The notes beneath the pieces are model-generated. The model was not told where the DNA came from, searched no databases, and worked only from the letters and a program-made list of their open reading frames with translations. A DNA stretch of 26,403 nucleotides from an uncultured Clostridia bacterium (GTDB lineage Bacteria; Bacillota; Clostridia; Oscillospirales; Oscillospiraceae). Below, piece after piece: positions 1 to 6,932 of this stretch. A program made the position numbers and the translations under genes. The stretch is taken from NCBI GenBank assembly GCA_937894515.1, contig CALCRH010000002.1, positions 1-26,403 on the forward strand. The letters are read 5' to 3'. The stretch's first letter is position 1; each line of letters starts with the position of its first letter.

Positions 1-667
1 TGATGCGTTCTGCCCGTTCGGCACCGGCATAGACCGCCGCCGCATTGATGACGGTCTCCAGTTCGGCGCATGAACGGCCGTCCATCATGCGGGCAATCAG
101 ATTGACATCCAGATCACCCACAATGTTCTTACCTGCCAGATAGTGCTGGATAATCTTCTCCGCATCGGCACCGCAGGGTGCGGCGATCTCCATTACCCGG
201 TCAAAGCGCCCGGCCCGGAGAAGGGAGCGGGGGAGCTTCCGCTTATTGTTGGCGGTGGCCAAAACAAAAACTTCGCACCCCCTCAGGTCATCGATACAGG
301 ACTGGACCGTAACGTATTCTTCGGCATCCGGCAGGTCTATATCGCAGTTGGAGAACTTGTCTAAATCGTCAAGGAACACGATGGAGGGGGAATTCTCCTT
401 AGCCTTGTCAAAGGTGTCACGAATACTCTTGAGGAAGTCGCCACCGGACTGATCCTTGCGGCAGGTAAATGCGGGTCTGCCGCTGGCGGCAATGAGCGAG
501 GTAGCCATCAAGGTCTTGCCCACGCCGGGCTCCCCATGGAGGAGGAGCCCTTTCGGCGTGGCGGCGCCCAATTTGGCGTAGGCTTCGGGGTTCTGCAGGA
601 CGTCACAGATATTTGCCAGATCCTGTTTGACGGCCTTGTAGCCGATGATAGCATCAAACTCCTTCAT
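1..667 (-). CDS. AAA+ ATPase, FtsH/Cdc48-like AAA module (C-terminus cut by window)
   Basis: Reading leftwards from ATG at 667, the frame stays open to the window edge (222 codons, no stop), so the C-terminus lies outside. It is a classical AAA module: Walker A GEPGVGKT at residues about 45-52, Walker B SIVFLDD about 95-101, sensor-1 ATANN about 138-142, and an arginine-finger segment RAGRFDR about 151-157. The last two are typical of the FtsH/Cdc48 group of substrate-remodelling ATPases. Nothing before the AAA domain resembles a membrane anchor, so it is likely cytosolic. Whether a protease domain follows cannot be seen. Its start overlaps the end of the HD-domain gene by 14 bp, after GGAGG, so it is the fourth gene of the xis-int-HD operon and probably translationally coupled. 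Its substrate is unknown. Confidence 0.85.
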   Translation of the reverse strand, partial: MKEFDAIIGYKAVKQDLANICDVLQNPEAYAKLGAATPKGLLLHGEPGVGKTLMATSLIAASGRPAFTCRKDQSGGDFLKSIRDTFDKAKENSPSIVFLDDLDKFSNCDIDLPDAEEYVTVQSCIDDLRGCEVFVLATANNKRKLPRSLLRAGRFDRVMEIAAPCGADAEKIIQHYLAGKNIVGDLDVNLIARMMDGRSCAELETVINAAAVYAGAERAERI

Positions 668-1649
668 GATCTGCACCTCCGCCAGCCGACAGCCCGTGAT
701 GATAGACGGCGTGTTCCAACGCGCGATTGAAATCACTGAACTTGCCGACCGGAGTCTTTTCCAATTCCGTACGATAAATCTCCGCACGACTGTCCAGGCC
801 GTCCAAATAGTGGACGATTTCCGCCTCGATGGTCTGGGGGAGAACGGCGGCACCCAACTCGCGGGCACCGTGGTGGCTTGCGATGATATGCTCCAGCTGG
901 CGCGTGGTTTCAACGTCCAGATGATTTGCCCGTGCCGCCACCTCCACCATGATTACGCCGATAACCGGGTGACCCAAAAGATTTCCGTCGGGAGTGTAAT
1001 CCTGTACAAGATACTGATCGGTGAGATCGTACTCGTGGAGCTTGCCAATATCGTGAAGGAAAGTTCCAACGATCAGCAAATCGTGATTGATGGGATAGAG
1101 CTCACCGTACTGCTGATAGACATCTTCTGCCATGCACATCATGTTATATGTATGCATGGCCCAGCCGCCTACAAAGGCATGGTGTACCGCCTTTGCCGCA
1201 GGCCAGACCTTGATGAGACTCTCCAGCGGCTTCAAAAATTCGGACTTTGCGAAATAGGACAGATCGAAATCGTCCAGATTCTCCAGCATTTTACCCATAG
1301 AGTCAAGGGCCTTCTGGACGTCGATAGGAGCATAGGGCACCAGATCCGACAACTGGACTACGGCACCGTTGGCGCGGCAGAGAATATCTGCCTTTACCTG
1401 AGGGGCGGAACGATACTCCTGCACCTCTCCTTTCACATAGATGACCTTGCCGACGTCGTCAGCGGTGAGATTGGTGATATCGTCCCACATGACAAACGCC
1501 ACGCGGCCACTGGCGTCAGAGAGAACGCCGCTGAGATAGGGCTTACCACTCTGGGTGGTGCGCTTGGAGAGTGAAACAAGGATGTAGTGATTATCAACGT
1601 GCATACCGTTGTTAAAATTGCTGATAAGCTGATGTGTGATGTTTTCCAT
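654..1649 (-). CDS. OB-fold + HD-domain protein, YhaM-like (copy 1)
   Basis: 331 residues from ATG at 1649, chosen because GGAGG lies 8 nt upstream; an upstream in-frame TTG overlaps that ribosome binding site. Residues about 20-95 look like an OB nucleic-acid-binding fold (SGKPYLSGVLSDASG, then GKVIYVKGEV). An HD metal-dependent hydrolase domain follows: H166, the H199-D200 pair in FLHDIGK, H227, H259-H260 and a late Asp in YLDGLD. This order is that of the YhaM 3'-5' exoribonuclease family, so metal-dependent nuclease or phosphohydrolase activity is likely but untested. The C-terminus continues about 45 residues past YLDGLD. It lies 18 bp downstream of int1 and overlaps the AAA+ gene. A paralogue sits at 23155-24018, also downstream of an integrase, so the association is not accidental. 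Confidence 0.85.
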   Translation of the reverse strand: MENITHQLISNFNNGMHVDNHYILVSLSKRTTQSGKPYLSGVLSDASGRVAFVMWDDITNLTADDVGKVIYVKGEVQEYRSAPQVKADILCRANGAVVQLSDLVPYAPIDVQKALDSMGKMLENLDDFDLSYFAKSEFLKPLESLIKVWPAAKAVHHAFVGGWAMHTYNMMCMAEDVYQQYGELYPINHDLLIVGTFLHDIGKLHEYDLTDQYLVQDYTPDGNLLGHPVIGVIMVEVAARANHLDVETTRQLEHIIASHHGARELGAAVLPQTIEAEIVHYLDGLDSRAEIYRTELEKTPVGKFSDFNRALEHAVYHHGLSAGGGADHEGV

Positions 1650-1667
1650 GAGATAAACCTCCAATTC

Positions 1668-2765
1668 TTAATGATTCTCATTCAGGACCTTGACCGTCTC
1701 TGCCAGGGTTTCCAGACGGGTATGATCATAGATCATGGTGGTGCTGACACTGCTGTGGCCGACCAGGCGGGCAATGCGGTCCAGCGGGACGTCCCGAGCA
1801 TCCAAACGGGTGACATAGGTGTGGCGGCAGCAATGCGGCGACAGAAGACGAACTTCGCCAATTTCGCTCAAGGCGCGGTAGTACCTCTTACGAAAGACCC
1901 CAGTACTGCACAGAAGATCCGGACGATTACTGCACCAGATGAACGCCTGACCGCCGTGATTGCGCAGGTAGAGGGCATAGGGCTGAAAGTCTTCGGGAAT
2001 GGGAACGATGCGCTTGCTCTTCTTGCTCTTGGTAGGCCCGAGGATGGGGACGCCGTCCACCATCTTGATTGCCCGTTCAATGCTGACGGCAGAGCCGTCT
2101 TCCGCGATACTCTCAGGGCGCAGCGCCAACAGCTCCTGCACACGAACACCGGTACCGACGAGGAAACAGATGGAGTTGCCCATCAGGTCATCCTGGTGGT
2201 GCTTGAGAATGCGCTCCACCTCCTCATCGGTAAATGCGTCCTTCTGCACAGCCGACTCGTTCGGATCCTTGACGATCTTGGCCTTGCGTGCCGGATTAAA
2301 GGTGATCAGCCGGTTGGCCTCAGCGGTATCAAAAATCTGAATCAGCATGGACCGACACTTGCTGATTGCGGAGTGGGAGTAGTTCTGCGCGGCCAAACGA
2401 TCAAAGAACCTGTTGATATCCATGGGGAGAATCTTGTCCAAGAAGCTGGCCTGGAAGGCGGCTTCCAAGATCTTCAGCGTGTACTTGTAGCCGCTATACG
2501 TCGAGGGAGCCACCTGACTTTTATAGTCGGCGTACCACGCATCGGCCCAGTCACAGAACGGCGTGCCGTTCTCAAAACCCTCGGGGGAGTTCTTCTTGCG
2601 CTCAAAGTACTCGAAAAGGAGCTGCTTTGCTTCGCCCTTGGTAGGAGCGGTAAAGCTCACGTAGCGCCGTTTACCGTCATCGTGGTAGCCATCCATGGCC
2701 TTAACCTTCCAATCGCCGTTTTTCAGGTGAATGTAAGTTCCGCTGCCGTTACAATTCTTCGACAT
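1668..2765 (-). CDS. Tyrosine recombinase / integrase (copy 1)
   Basis: 365 residues; ATG at 2765 is preceded by AAGGAGGG. The N-terminal arm-binding-type region (about 1-60) is followed by a SAM-like core-binding domain (about 65-160) and the catalytic domain. Catalytic residues are present: R208 in GTGVRVQE, H311 and R314 in HCCRHTYVT, H337 in LVGHSS, and the nucleophile Y346 in MIYDHT. It should cut and rejoin DNA at att sites through a 3'-phosphotyrosyl link. The excisionase-like gene lies 16 bp upstream and the HD gene 18 bp downstream, forming one minus-strand operon. It closely resembles the integrase at 24100-25212 along its full length, including the N-terminus. It probably belongs to an integrative element extending left beyond the window, with its right end near 3256-3310. 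Confidence 0.93.
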   Translation of the reverse strand: MSKNCNGSGTYIHLKNGDWKVKAMDGYHDDGKRRYVSFTAPTKGEAKQLLFEYFERKKNSPEGFENGTPFCDWADAWYADYKSQVAPSTYSGYKYTLKILEAAFQASFLDKILPMDINRFFDRLAAQNYSHSAISKCRSMLIQIFDTAEANRLITFNPARKAKIVKDPNESAVQKDAFTDEEVERILKHHQDDLMGNSICFLVGTGVRVQELLALRPESIAEDGSAVSIERAIKMVDGVPILGPTKSKKSKRIVPIPEDFQPYALYLRNHGGQAFIWCSNRPDLLCSTGVFRKRYYRALSEIGEVRLLSPHCCRHTYVTRLDARDVPLDRIARLVGHSSVSTTMIYDHTRLETLAETVKVLNENH

Positions 2766-2781
2766 ACAAATCCCTCCTTAA

Positions 2782-2982
2782 TTAAAGACCTGCGGGGATA
2801 TACGTCCTCGCTGCCACCCATGCCAGAAACGGTTCCTTGGGAACCCGGATGCTGCCGCCAAACCGGCAGACGGGGAAGTCCTTGCGGTGCACCAGTTCAT
2901 AGGCTGCGCCTTGACTGATGTTGAGGTACGCCTTGACCTCAGCTACGGTCAGATAGTCATGTTTGAGATTGTTGCTGTTCAT
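2782..2982 (-). CDS. Excisionase-like small HTH protein
   Basis: 66 residues; ATG at 2982 is preceded by GGAGGTGG. The sequence YLTVAEVKAYLNISQGAAYELVHRKDF is split here only as description of a MerR/excisionase-type winged helix (helix_turn_helix_17 pattern), followed by the wing segment FGGSIRVPKEPFLAWV. Such proteins bend attachment-site DNA and steer the integrase toward excision. It is first in the xis-int-HD-AAA operon, 16 bp before int1. A direct role with int1 is inferred from the family and position. The second integrase module lacks an equivalent gene in front of it. Confidence 0.85.
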   Translation of the reverse strand: MNSNNLKHDYLTVAEVKAYLNISQGAAYELVHRKDFPVCRFGGSIRVPKEPFLAWVAARTYIPAGL

Positions 2983-3022
2983 ATACAGCCACCTCCAAAA
3001 AAAGATTTTTGGAAAACAAAAG

Positions 3023-3053
3023 AGCCGTGCAGGGCAACAAGCTCTACACGGCT
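3023..3053 (-). terminator. Intrinsic terminator inside the xis-int leader (attenuator)
   Basis: On the minus strand AGCCGTGTAGAGC (3053-3041) pairs with GCCCTGCACGGCT (3035-3023) across a TTGTT loop: 12 of 13 positions pair, counting one G-U. It is followed by CTTTTGTTTT. It lies between the consensus promoter and the xis ribosome binding site, so it should stop most transcripts before xis unless relieved. Confidence 0.8.
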
Positions 3054-3097
3054 GTCTGTATATGACAGTACGACGACTTTGAAAAGGGTATTGTCAT
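3044..3097 (-). CDS. Putative 17-residue leader peptide of the integrase operon
   Basis: ATG at 3097 opens a short frame, MTIPFSKSSYCHIQTAV, whose TAG stop (3046-3044) lies inside the 5' arm of the leader terminator. A ribosome finishing or stalling there would mask that arm and favour readthrough, the usual logic of translational attenuation. The ribosome binding site is poor: GGCGGA directly abuts the ATG. The same frame is open further upstream but has only a TTG start with no proper spacing. This is a hypothesis based on position, not an established gene. Confidence 0.35.
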   Translation of the reverse strand: MTIPFSKSSYCHIQTAV

Positions 3098-3173
3098 TCC
3101 GCCGAAAAAGGGATATACTATCCGCGACGGTGCGACGTAAGTCGTTGTGTAGGTGCTTAGGACACCTGCGCAG

Positions 3174-3201
3174 GTTGTAAGGAGCGCCAACTCCTTACAA
3201 C
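3174..3201 (-). promoter_or_regulatory. Perfect 11-bp leader hairpin
   Basis: GTTGTAAGGAG (3174-3184) and CTCCTTACAAC (3191-3201) are perfect inverted repeats around a 6-nt loop, about 20-45 nt after the predicted transcription start of the xis-int operon. A further CAG/TGC pairing with one bulge extends it. No T-run follows in the minus direction, so it is more likely a 5' stabilising or regulatory structure than a terminator. Confidence 0.55.
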
Positions 3202-3226
3202 TGCCGTTCTTTTATTTTCTATAGCC

Positions 3227-3255
3227 ATTATAACACGGAATATCCACTATGTCAA
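3227..3255 (-). promoter_or_regulatory. Consensus sigma-70/SigA promoter of the xis-int-HD-AAA operon
   Basis: On the minus strand, TTGACA (3255-3250) and TATAAT (3232-3227) are separated by exactly 17 nt. Transcription should start near 3220, giving a leader of about 235 nt before the xis ATG. A perfect consensus promoter for an integrase operon is unexpected unless a later control, such as the leader terminator, keeps it down. Confidence 0.88.
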
Positions 3256-3314
3256 CAAAAAATATCTAAACTATAGATAATTTCTTGAGTAACTTTTTTG
3301 AATGTCCAAAGCCC

Positions 3315-3343
3315 TTGCCTTTTTCTCTTACAAACAATATAAT
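3315..3343 (+). promoter_or_regulatory. Promoter of the alpha/beta hydrolase gene
   Basis: TTGCCT (3315-3320), a 17-nt spacer and TATAAT (3338-3343) precede the hydrolase ATG at 3378. It is divergent from the xis-int promoter. The 3256-3314 gap is where the right end of the first integrase element would be expected; no att duplication was recognised in it. Confidence 0.7.
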
Positions 3344-3377
3344 GCCTTTAATAGAAGTTTTGCAGTTGGAGAACCAT

Positions 3378-3983
3378 ATGAATAGTAAAGTTGTAATCTA
3401 TATCCACGGAAAAGGCGGGAGCGCAGAGGAAGCGGAGTATTATCGTTCGCTGTTTCCAGATTGTGATGTGATTGGTTTCGATTACAAATCACAGGCGCCG
3501 TGGGACGCCGCGGAGGAGTTTCCGAAGCTGTTTGACGCGGCTTGCGAGAAATACGAGTCTGTGGTGCTGGTGGCCAACAGTATCGGCGCCTATTTTGCCA
3601 TGAACGCGCTCTGGGATAAGCCAATCGAAAAGGCGTACTTCATTTCACCTGTCGTGAATATGCCGAGATTGATTACGGATATGATGACCTGGGCCAATGT
3701 GACCGAGGGGGAGCTGCGGGAAGCGGGAGAAATCGAAACAGCTTTCGGGGAAACGCTCTCTTGGAACTATCTTTGCTATGCAAGAGAACACCCCGTTCAT
3801 TGGACAATACCGACACATATCCTATATGGGGGAAAAGACAACCTGACATCTTTGCAAACCATTTCCGCATTTGCCGAGAGTATCCATGCAACGCTGACCG
3901 TGATGCCGGGCGGCGAGCACTGGTTCCACACCGAGGAACAGATGGCGTTTCTCGACCAATGGATCAAGGAACGGGGAGAATGA
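3378..3983 (+). CDS. Small alpha/beta-hydrolase (RBBP9/YdeN or serine-esterase type)
   Basis: 201 residues. I chose ATG at 3378 because TTGGAGAACC gives a ribosome binding site and the protein then begins directly with the first beta-strand, MNSKVVIYIHGKGGS; the longer frame from 3285 overlaps the promoter. The fold is supported by an oxyanion-type HGKGG near residue 10, nucleophile S68 in VANSIGAY, acid D154 in YGGKDNLT and H181 in GGEHWFH. These form a complete Ser-Asp-His triad with the spacing of small cytosolic esterases/hydrolases. The substrate is unknown. It is a single-gene unit with its own promoter and terminator, divergent from the integrase operon, and may be the first chromosomal gene beside that element. 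Confidence 0.85.
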   Translation: MNSKVVIYIHGKGGSAEEAEYYRSLFPDCDVIGFDYKSQAPWDAAEEFPKLFDAACEKYESVVLVANSIGAYFAMNALWDKPIEKAYFISPVVNMPRLITDMMTWANVTEGELREAGEIETAFGETLSWNYLCYAREHPVHWTIPTHILYGGKDNLTSLQTISAFAESIHATLTVMPGGEHWFHTEEQMAFLDQWIKERGE

Positions 3984-4012
3984 TGCCGTGAAGAGCGAAA
4001 ATAGCAAGAAAG

Positions 4013-4044
4013 TAGCGGGATGGTTCTGCGGAACCACCCCGCTA
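4013..4044 (+). terminator. Intrinsic terminator after the hydrolase
   Basis: TAGCGGGATGGTTC and GAACCACCCCGCTA form a 14-bp stem (one G-T wobble) around TGCG, followed by a T/A-rich run. It lies 30 bp after the hydrolase stop. Confidence 0.8.
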
Positions 4045-4155
4045 TCTATTATTGTATATAATTTTTTGCGATTCAAAACGGTATTAGACTACTGTAAAAC
4101 ATCCTAATAGCATTCAATATCGGAACAAAACTATTGGGAAACAGGAAATTATAAG

Positions 4156-4184
4156 TTGCTATTATTCCGATTACGGTTTATAAT
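4156..4184 (+). promoter_or_regulatory. Promoter of the Fic gene
   Basis: TTGCTA (4156-4161), 17 nt, TATAAT (4179-4184). The Fic start codon is at 4220 with GGGAGG in front of it. Confidence 0.6.
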
Positions 4185-4219
4185 ATGAAAAAATTGATAA
4201 ACTTTGGGAGGATTCTCAA

Positions 4220-5119
4220 ATGGAATATATGAAAGTTTCAAAGGCAGCGGAAAAGTGGGGTATTTCAGACCGCCGGGTGCGTGTCTTGTGTTCCGAGGGG
4301 AAAATCCCCGGCGTGGTTCGAAAAGGCAATCTCTACATGATTCCCGAAAATGCACAAAAACCGTTGGATGGTCGCAAGAGTCGCGCGGGTGTATTGGCCG
4401 AGGTTAAGCAGAAACTGGGACGGTTGAACCAACTTCGTCCACTGACTCCCGGTGAGGCCAAGCGCTTACAGGAAGAATTTATGGTGGAGTTCACCTACAA
4501 CTCCAATGCCATCGAAGGCAACACGCTGACGCTGAAAGAGACGGCAATGGTACTGGAGGGCATGACTATTGACCAGAAGCCGCTGAAAGATCATCTGGAA
4601 GCTGTGGGACACCGTGACGCATTTCTCTACATTCAGGAGATTGCCAGTCAGGAAGTGCCAATTAGCGAATTTGTCATCAAGAACATTCATTCTCTTGTGT
4701 TGATGAATCAGCCGGAGGATAAGGGCGTGTTCCGCAAGATACCGGTGCGAATCATGGGTGCATACACCCAACCGGTGCAGCCCTATCTGATCGAACCGAA
4801 GGTGACGGAGCTGTTGGCGGTCAATGAAGAGCGAAAAGAATCTATGGAAACGATTGAGCGTATCGCTCGGTTTCATTTGGAGTTTGAGGGCATCCACCCC
4901 TTTATTGATGGTAATGGCAGAACAGGTCGGTTGGTGATGAACCTGGATTTGATCCGCAACGGCTATCCACCCATCAACGTGAAATTTGCGGACCGAAAGA
5001 AATACTACGATGCTTTCGATGCCTATTACCGTGACGGCAGCGCCGATGCCATGACTGACCTCATTGCCGGATATGTGAATGAGCGGTTGGATGAGTATTT
5101 GGAGATATTGGGACAGTAG
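4220..5119 (+). CDS. Fic-domain protein (putative AMPylase) with N-terminal HTH
   Basis: 299 residues; ATG at 4220 follows GGGAGGATTCTCAA. Residues about 1-45 form a MerR/excisionase-like helix-turn-helix (MKVSKAAEKWGISDRRVRVL). The Fic core has the full catalytic motif HPFIDGNGRTGR at 226-237, whose His deprotonates the target hydroxyl for AMP transfer. The inhibitory motif (S/T)xxxE(G/N) is at 95-100, SNAIEG, N-terminal to the Fic core, which makes this a class II, self-inhibited Fic enzyme. A short winged-helix-like C-terminal region follows. The target is unknown; AMPylation is assigned from the family. The flavodoxin gene follows 41 bp later without an obvious terminator, so the two may share a transcript. 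Confidence 0.9.
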   Translation: MEYMKVSKAAEKWGISDRRVRVLCSEGKIPGVVRKGNLYMIPENAQKPLDGRKSRAGVLAEVKQKLGRLNQLRPLTPGEAKRLQEEFMVEFTYNSNAIEGNTLTLKETAMVLEGMTIDQKPLKDHLEAVGHRDAFLYIQEIASQEVPISEFVIKNIHSLVLMNQPEDKGVFRKIPVRIMGAYTQPVQPYLIEPKVTELLAVNEERKESMETIERIARFHLEFEGIHPFIDGNGRTGRLVMNLDLIRNGYPPINVKFADRKKYYDAFDAYYRDGSADAMTDLIAGYVNERLDEYLEILGQ

Positions 5120-5160
5120 AGTAGAAACTGATACGAAAATGAAGAAAGGTTGTGACGATC

Positions 5161-5637
5161 ATGGCAAAAGCATTAGTCGCGTATTTTTCTGCCAGCGGCA
5201 GGACGGCAAAGGTCGCCGAAAAACTGGCGGCGGCAATAGGTGCCGATAGTTATGAAATCAAGCCGGAGGTGAAATATACCAAGGCAGACCTCAACTGGAT
5301 GAACAAGAACTCCCGCAGTAGCGTGGAGATGAACGACAAGAGTTTCCGCCCGGCAATCATTACCGATGACGTGGACGTTTCCGGCTATTCCACCATCTAC
5401 CTCGGATTCCCCATCTGGTGGTATGTGGCCCCGACACTCATTAACACGTTTTTGGAAGCCTACGACTTTGCCGGCAAAAAGATCGTGCTGTTTGCCACCT
5501 CCGGCGGCAGCGGTTTTGGCAACACGGCAGCGGAATTGAAGCCCTCCGCTCTCAACGCCGAAATCATAGAAATGAAAGTGTTGAGCGGTATGCTCACAGA
5601 CTCCAAAATTCGCGGCTTGATCGAGGCTTGCCAATAA
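5161..5637 (+). CDS. Flavodoxin (FMN-binding, NAD(P)H oxidoreductase-like)
   Basis: 158 residues. I chose ATG at 5161: it gives the usual flavodoxin start MAKALVAYFSASGRTAKVAE and lies about 11 nt after GAAAGG, whereas the upstream GTG at 5152 is too close to that site. The FMN phosphate loop is SASGRTA (about 10-16), the isoalloxazine loops are GFPIWWYVAPT (82-92) and ATSGGSGFGNT (112-122). The protein has the length of a short-chain flavodoxin or the clostridial YhdA/flavodoxin_4 group. It should carry electrons with bound FMN in the cytoplasm. It lies downstream of Fic and is closed by a terminator. Confidence 0.88.
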   Translation: MAKALVAYFSASGRTAKVAEKLAAAIGADSYEIKPEVKYTKADLNWMNKNSRSSVEMNDKSFRPAIITDDVDVSGYSTIYLGFPIWWYVAPTLINTFLEAYDFAGKKIVLFATSGGSGFGNTAAELKPSALNAEIIEMKVLSGMLTDSKIRGLIEACQ

Positions 5638-5667
5638 GCAGGTGAGCATTTCTCACATAAGCTGCAG

Positions 5668-5697
5668 TACCCGGTAGAGCTGATGCTCTGCCGGGTA
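5668..5697 (+). terminator. Intrinsic terminator after the flavodoxin gene
   Basis: ACCCGGTAGAGC / GCTCTGCCGGGT form a 12-bp stem with one wobble around TGAT, followed by ATCTTTCTAT. The flanking T/A pair extends the stem by one. Confidence 0.75.
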
Positions 5698-6034
5698 TCT
5701 TTCTATCTCCATTTACTTGGCATATGTCAAGTAAAATGAAAGCGCTATATTGATAGTTTGCTGCTGAAGTTTACTGTACGAAAGCATTTTCCGGATATTC
5801 CGCTTCCGTTATCCACGCGTTATCCGCAAAATTTGTTCGGAATTTGAAGCGGTCAAAATAGTGATGAAAAAGTACCGAAATCGAGAAGATTTCGGTACTT
5901 TTTCATGCCACAAAGTAGACCCGCCTACCGGGCTCTTGAATACAACTCAACGGGCTGATTTTCAATCAAATTTTATATCGTACATCCCAGAACCTTTGCA
6001 ATAAGGATAAACGGATTTGGGCATGTTAATCTTA
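5698..6034. other. Intergenic region with dyads; no gene seen
   Basis: No convincing coding frame on either strand. It holds a near-perfect 24-bp palindrome at 5712-5735 (arms TTTACTTG / CAAGTAAA around a CATATG centre), two TTATCC-type motifs in tandem at 5809-5828 resembling DnaA boxes with one mismatch each, and a 19-bp perfect hairpin at 5864-5906. Confidence 0.6.
5864..5906. repeat. Orphan 19-bp perfect hairpin, stem shared with the tRNA-Ala terminator
   Basis: Each arm contains AAAAAGTACCGAAATC or its complement, and the loop is GAGAA. The same stem with another loop (TTTAC) follows the tRNA gene at 21105-21143. Runs of A and T on the two sides make it terminator-like in both directions, but no gene ends next to it: the flavodoxin already has its own terminator 170 bp away. 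Confidence 0.75.
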
Positions 6035-6063
6035 TTGACATTATCACGGTCAACCGTTATAAT
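6035..6063 (+). promoter_or_regulatory. Consensus promoter with embedded operator for the XRE regulator
   Basis: TTGACA (6035-6040), 17-nt spacer, TATAAT (6058-6063). The spacer contains the perfect dyad ACGGT-CA-ACCGT (6046-6057), a natural place for an autoregulatory HTH dimer to block RNA polymerase. The predicted start near 6070 leaves room for GGGGG before the GTG start at 6090 but not for a leader before the ATG at 6075. Confidence 0.8.
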
Positions 6064-6089
6064 AGTAATAGGAAATGGGGGTGAATATT

Positions 6090-6656
6090 GTGATTTCCGA
6101 TTTGCTGGAACAAAAGCATATGACCAAATATCAACTGGCGAAAAACAGCGGCATTCCTTACACAACGGTCAGCGATATTTGCAGCGGCAAAGCGCAGTTG
6201 GAAAAGTGCACAGCGGAAACGGTGTATAAACTGTCAAAAGAGCTGGATGTTTCTATGGAAACCCTGCTTCTTTCACATTCCGATAAGCGCAACAGTTTTG
6301 AACTGTTCAAAAGCAATGTTTGCCATACCCTCAAAGAGCAGGGAGATATTGCGTTTATGATTCATGCATTGGAGACGGATAATATTCGAAAGTACTATAA
6401 CAGGAAATGGTATCGGGAGAGTCTATATCTTTTGGCTATGTTGGATTATCTTTGCCGCATCAATGATGTGCCTCTATGTAACCGGTATGATGACATCCGG
6501 TGCTGCAAACTGGAAGAGACTATTTATCCCACAGGTGTTATTGTGCTCTGTGCCGCGGCAAAAAACGATCAGGCAAAAGAGCAAGCGTTGAAAGAAGCCA
6601 TACCGGAATTCAGGCGTTTTAATATCATTGAGAGTGAGGTGCGCAATGTTGTCTGA
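6090..6656 (+). CDS. XRE-family HTH protein with conserved C-terminal domain (antitoxin-like regulator)
   Basis: 188 residues from GTG at 6090 (GGGGG about 8 nt upstream); an in-frame ATG at 6075 would sit almost at the transcription start. Residues about 1-60 form a lambda-repressor-like HTH (KYQLAKNSGIPYTTVSDICSG). The rest, with the motif RESLYLLAMLDYLCRIN, then YDDIR and EETIYP, resembles a family often found in gut Clostridia as HTH regulators or antitoxins; I recall this from memory and cannot check it. The promoter contains a matching dyad, pointing to autorepression. The last codons overlap a 56-residue ORF, forming a two-gene unit similar in layout to toxin-antitoxin pairs, though the partner resembles no toxin I know. 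Confidence 0.75.
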   Translation: MISDLLEQKHMTKYQLAKNSGIPYTTVSDICSGKAQLEKCTAETVYKLSKELDVSMETLLLSHSDKRNSFELFKSNVCHTLKEQGDIAFMIHALETDNIRKYYNRKWYRESLYLLAMLDYLCRINDVPLCNRYDDIRCCKLEETIYPTGVIVLCAAAKNDQAKEQALKEAIPEFRRFNIIESEVRNVV

Positions 6657-6816
6657 GAACACAAATGCGCAGACGGTTGCCAATGAGAAGGAATCTAAGG
6701 AAACATTGATTCGGTTTGAAGAGGATTATCCGGGCGAGATAACCGAAGATAATGTGAACGATATACTCAAGGCACTGCGCAAGCGGCAACAAGAAAAAAG
6801 TGAAAGTACTGATTAA
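6646..6816 (+). CDS. Small hypothetical protein coupled to the XRE regulator
   Basis: 56 residues; ATG at 6646 follows GAGGTG within the end of the XRE gene (11-bp overlap). It is acidic and highly charged (MLSENTNAQTVANEKESKE, later ITEDNVNDILKALRKRQ), with one likely amphipathic helix near residues 35-50 and no membrane segment. I do not recognise it. Its length, overlap and possession of a ribosome binding site support a real gene. It could be a partner or modulator of the HTH protein. Confidence 0.55.
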   Translation: MLSENTNAQTVANEKESKETLIRFEEDYPGEITEDNVNDILKALRKRQQEKSESTD

Positions 6817-6863
6817 ACATGCCGCAGAGATATCTGTATTCAGAATATAAAGATATTTTGCCC

Positions 6864-6892
6864 TTGTAATCGGGGAATCACCACGGTATAAT
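6864..6892 (+). promoter_or_regulatory. Promoter of the GntR regulator pair
   Basis: TTGTAA (6864-6869), 17-nt spacer, TATAAT (6887-6892). Operator copy O1 lies just downstream at 6902-6918, in the region of transcription initiation, so the regulators probably repress themselves. Confidence 0.75.
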
Positions 6893-6901
6893 ATGTGACA
6901 T

Positions 6902-6918
6902 ATAAAGTTATACCAATT
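6902..6918 (-). promoter_or_regulatory. GntR operator copy O1
   Basis: Minus-strand AATTGGTATAACTTTAT, identical over 17 bp to O2 at 8390-8406. It resembles the ATTGGTATA half of NagR/FrlR-type UTRA-regulator sites known from Bacillus. It sits between the -10 box and the ribosome binding site of the first GntR gene. Confidence 0.7.
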
Positions 6919-6932
6919 TGGAGGTGGTCTAT

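Noticed and set aside
645..1574. 309-codon plus-strand frame, and similar ones at 23068-24039 and 24406-25257
   Set aside because: These are antisense shadows of HD1, HD2 and int2. They resemble each other only because the sense genes are paralogues.
1587..2918. 443-codon plus-strand frame
   Set aside because: Antisense to int1, whose catalytic motifs and ribosome binding site are clear. The plus-strand translation has no recognisable motif.
3044..3190. Longer leader frame starting at a TTG in the 5' hairpin loop
   Set aside because: The AAGGAG directly touches the TTG with no spacing and is buried in the hairpin stem, so initiation is unlikely. Only the shorter 17-codon frame was retained, with low confidence.
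4220..5637. Fic protein as a toxin-antitoxin pair with its neighbour
   Set aside because: The inhibitory motif is within the same protein (class II), and the neighbour is an ordinary flavodoxin, so no separate antitoxin is needed.
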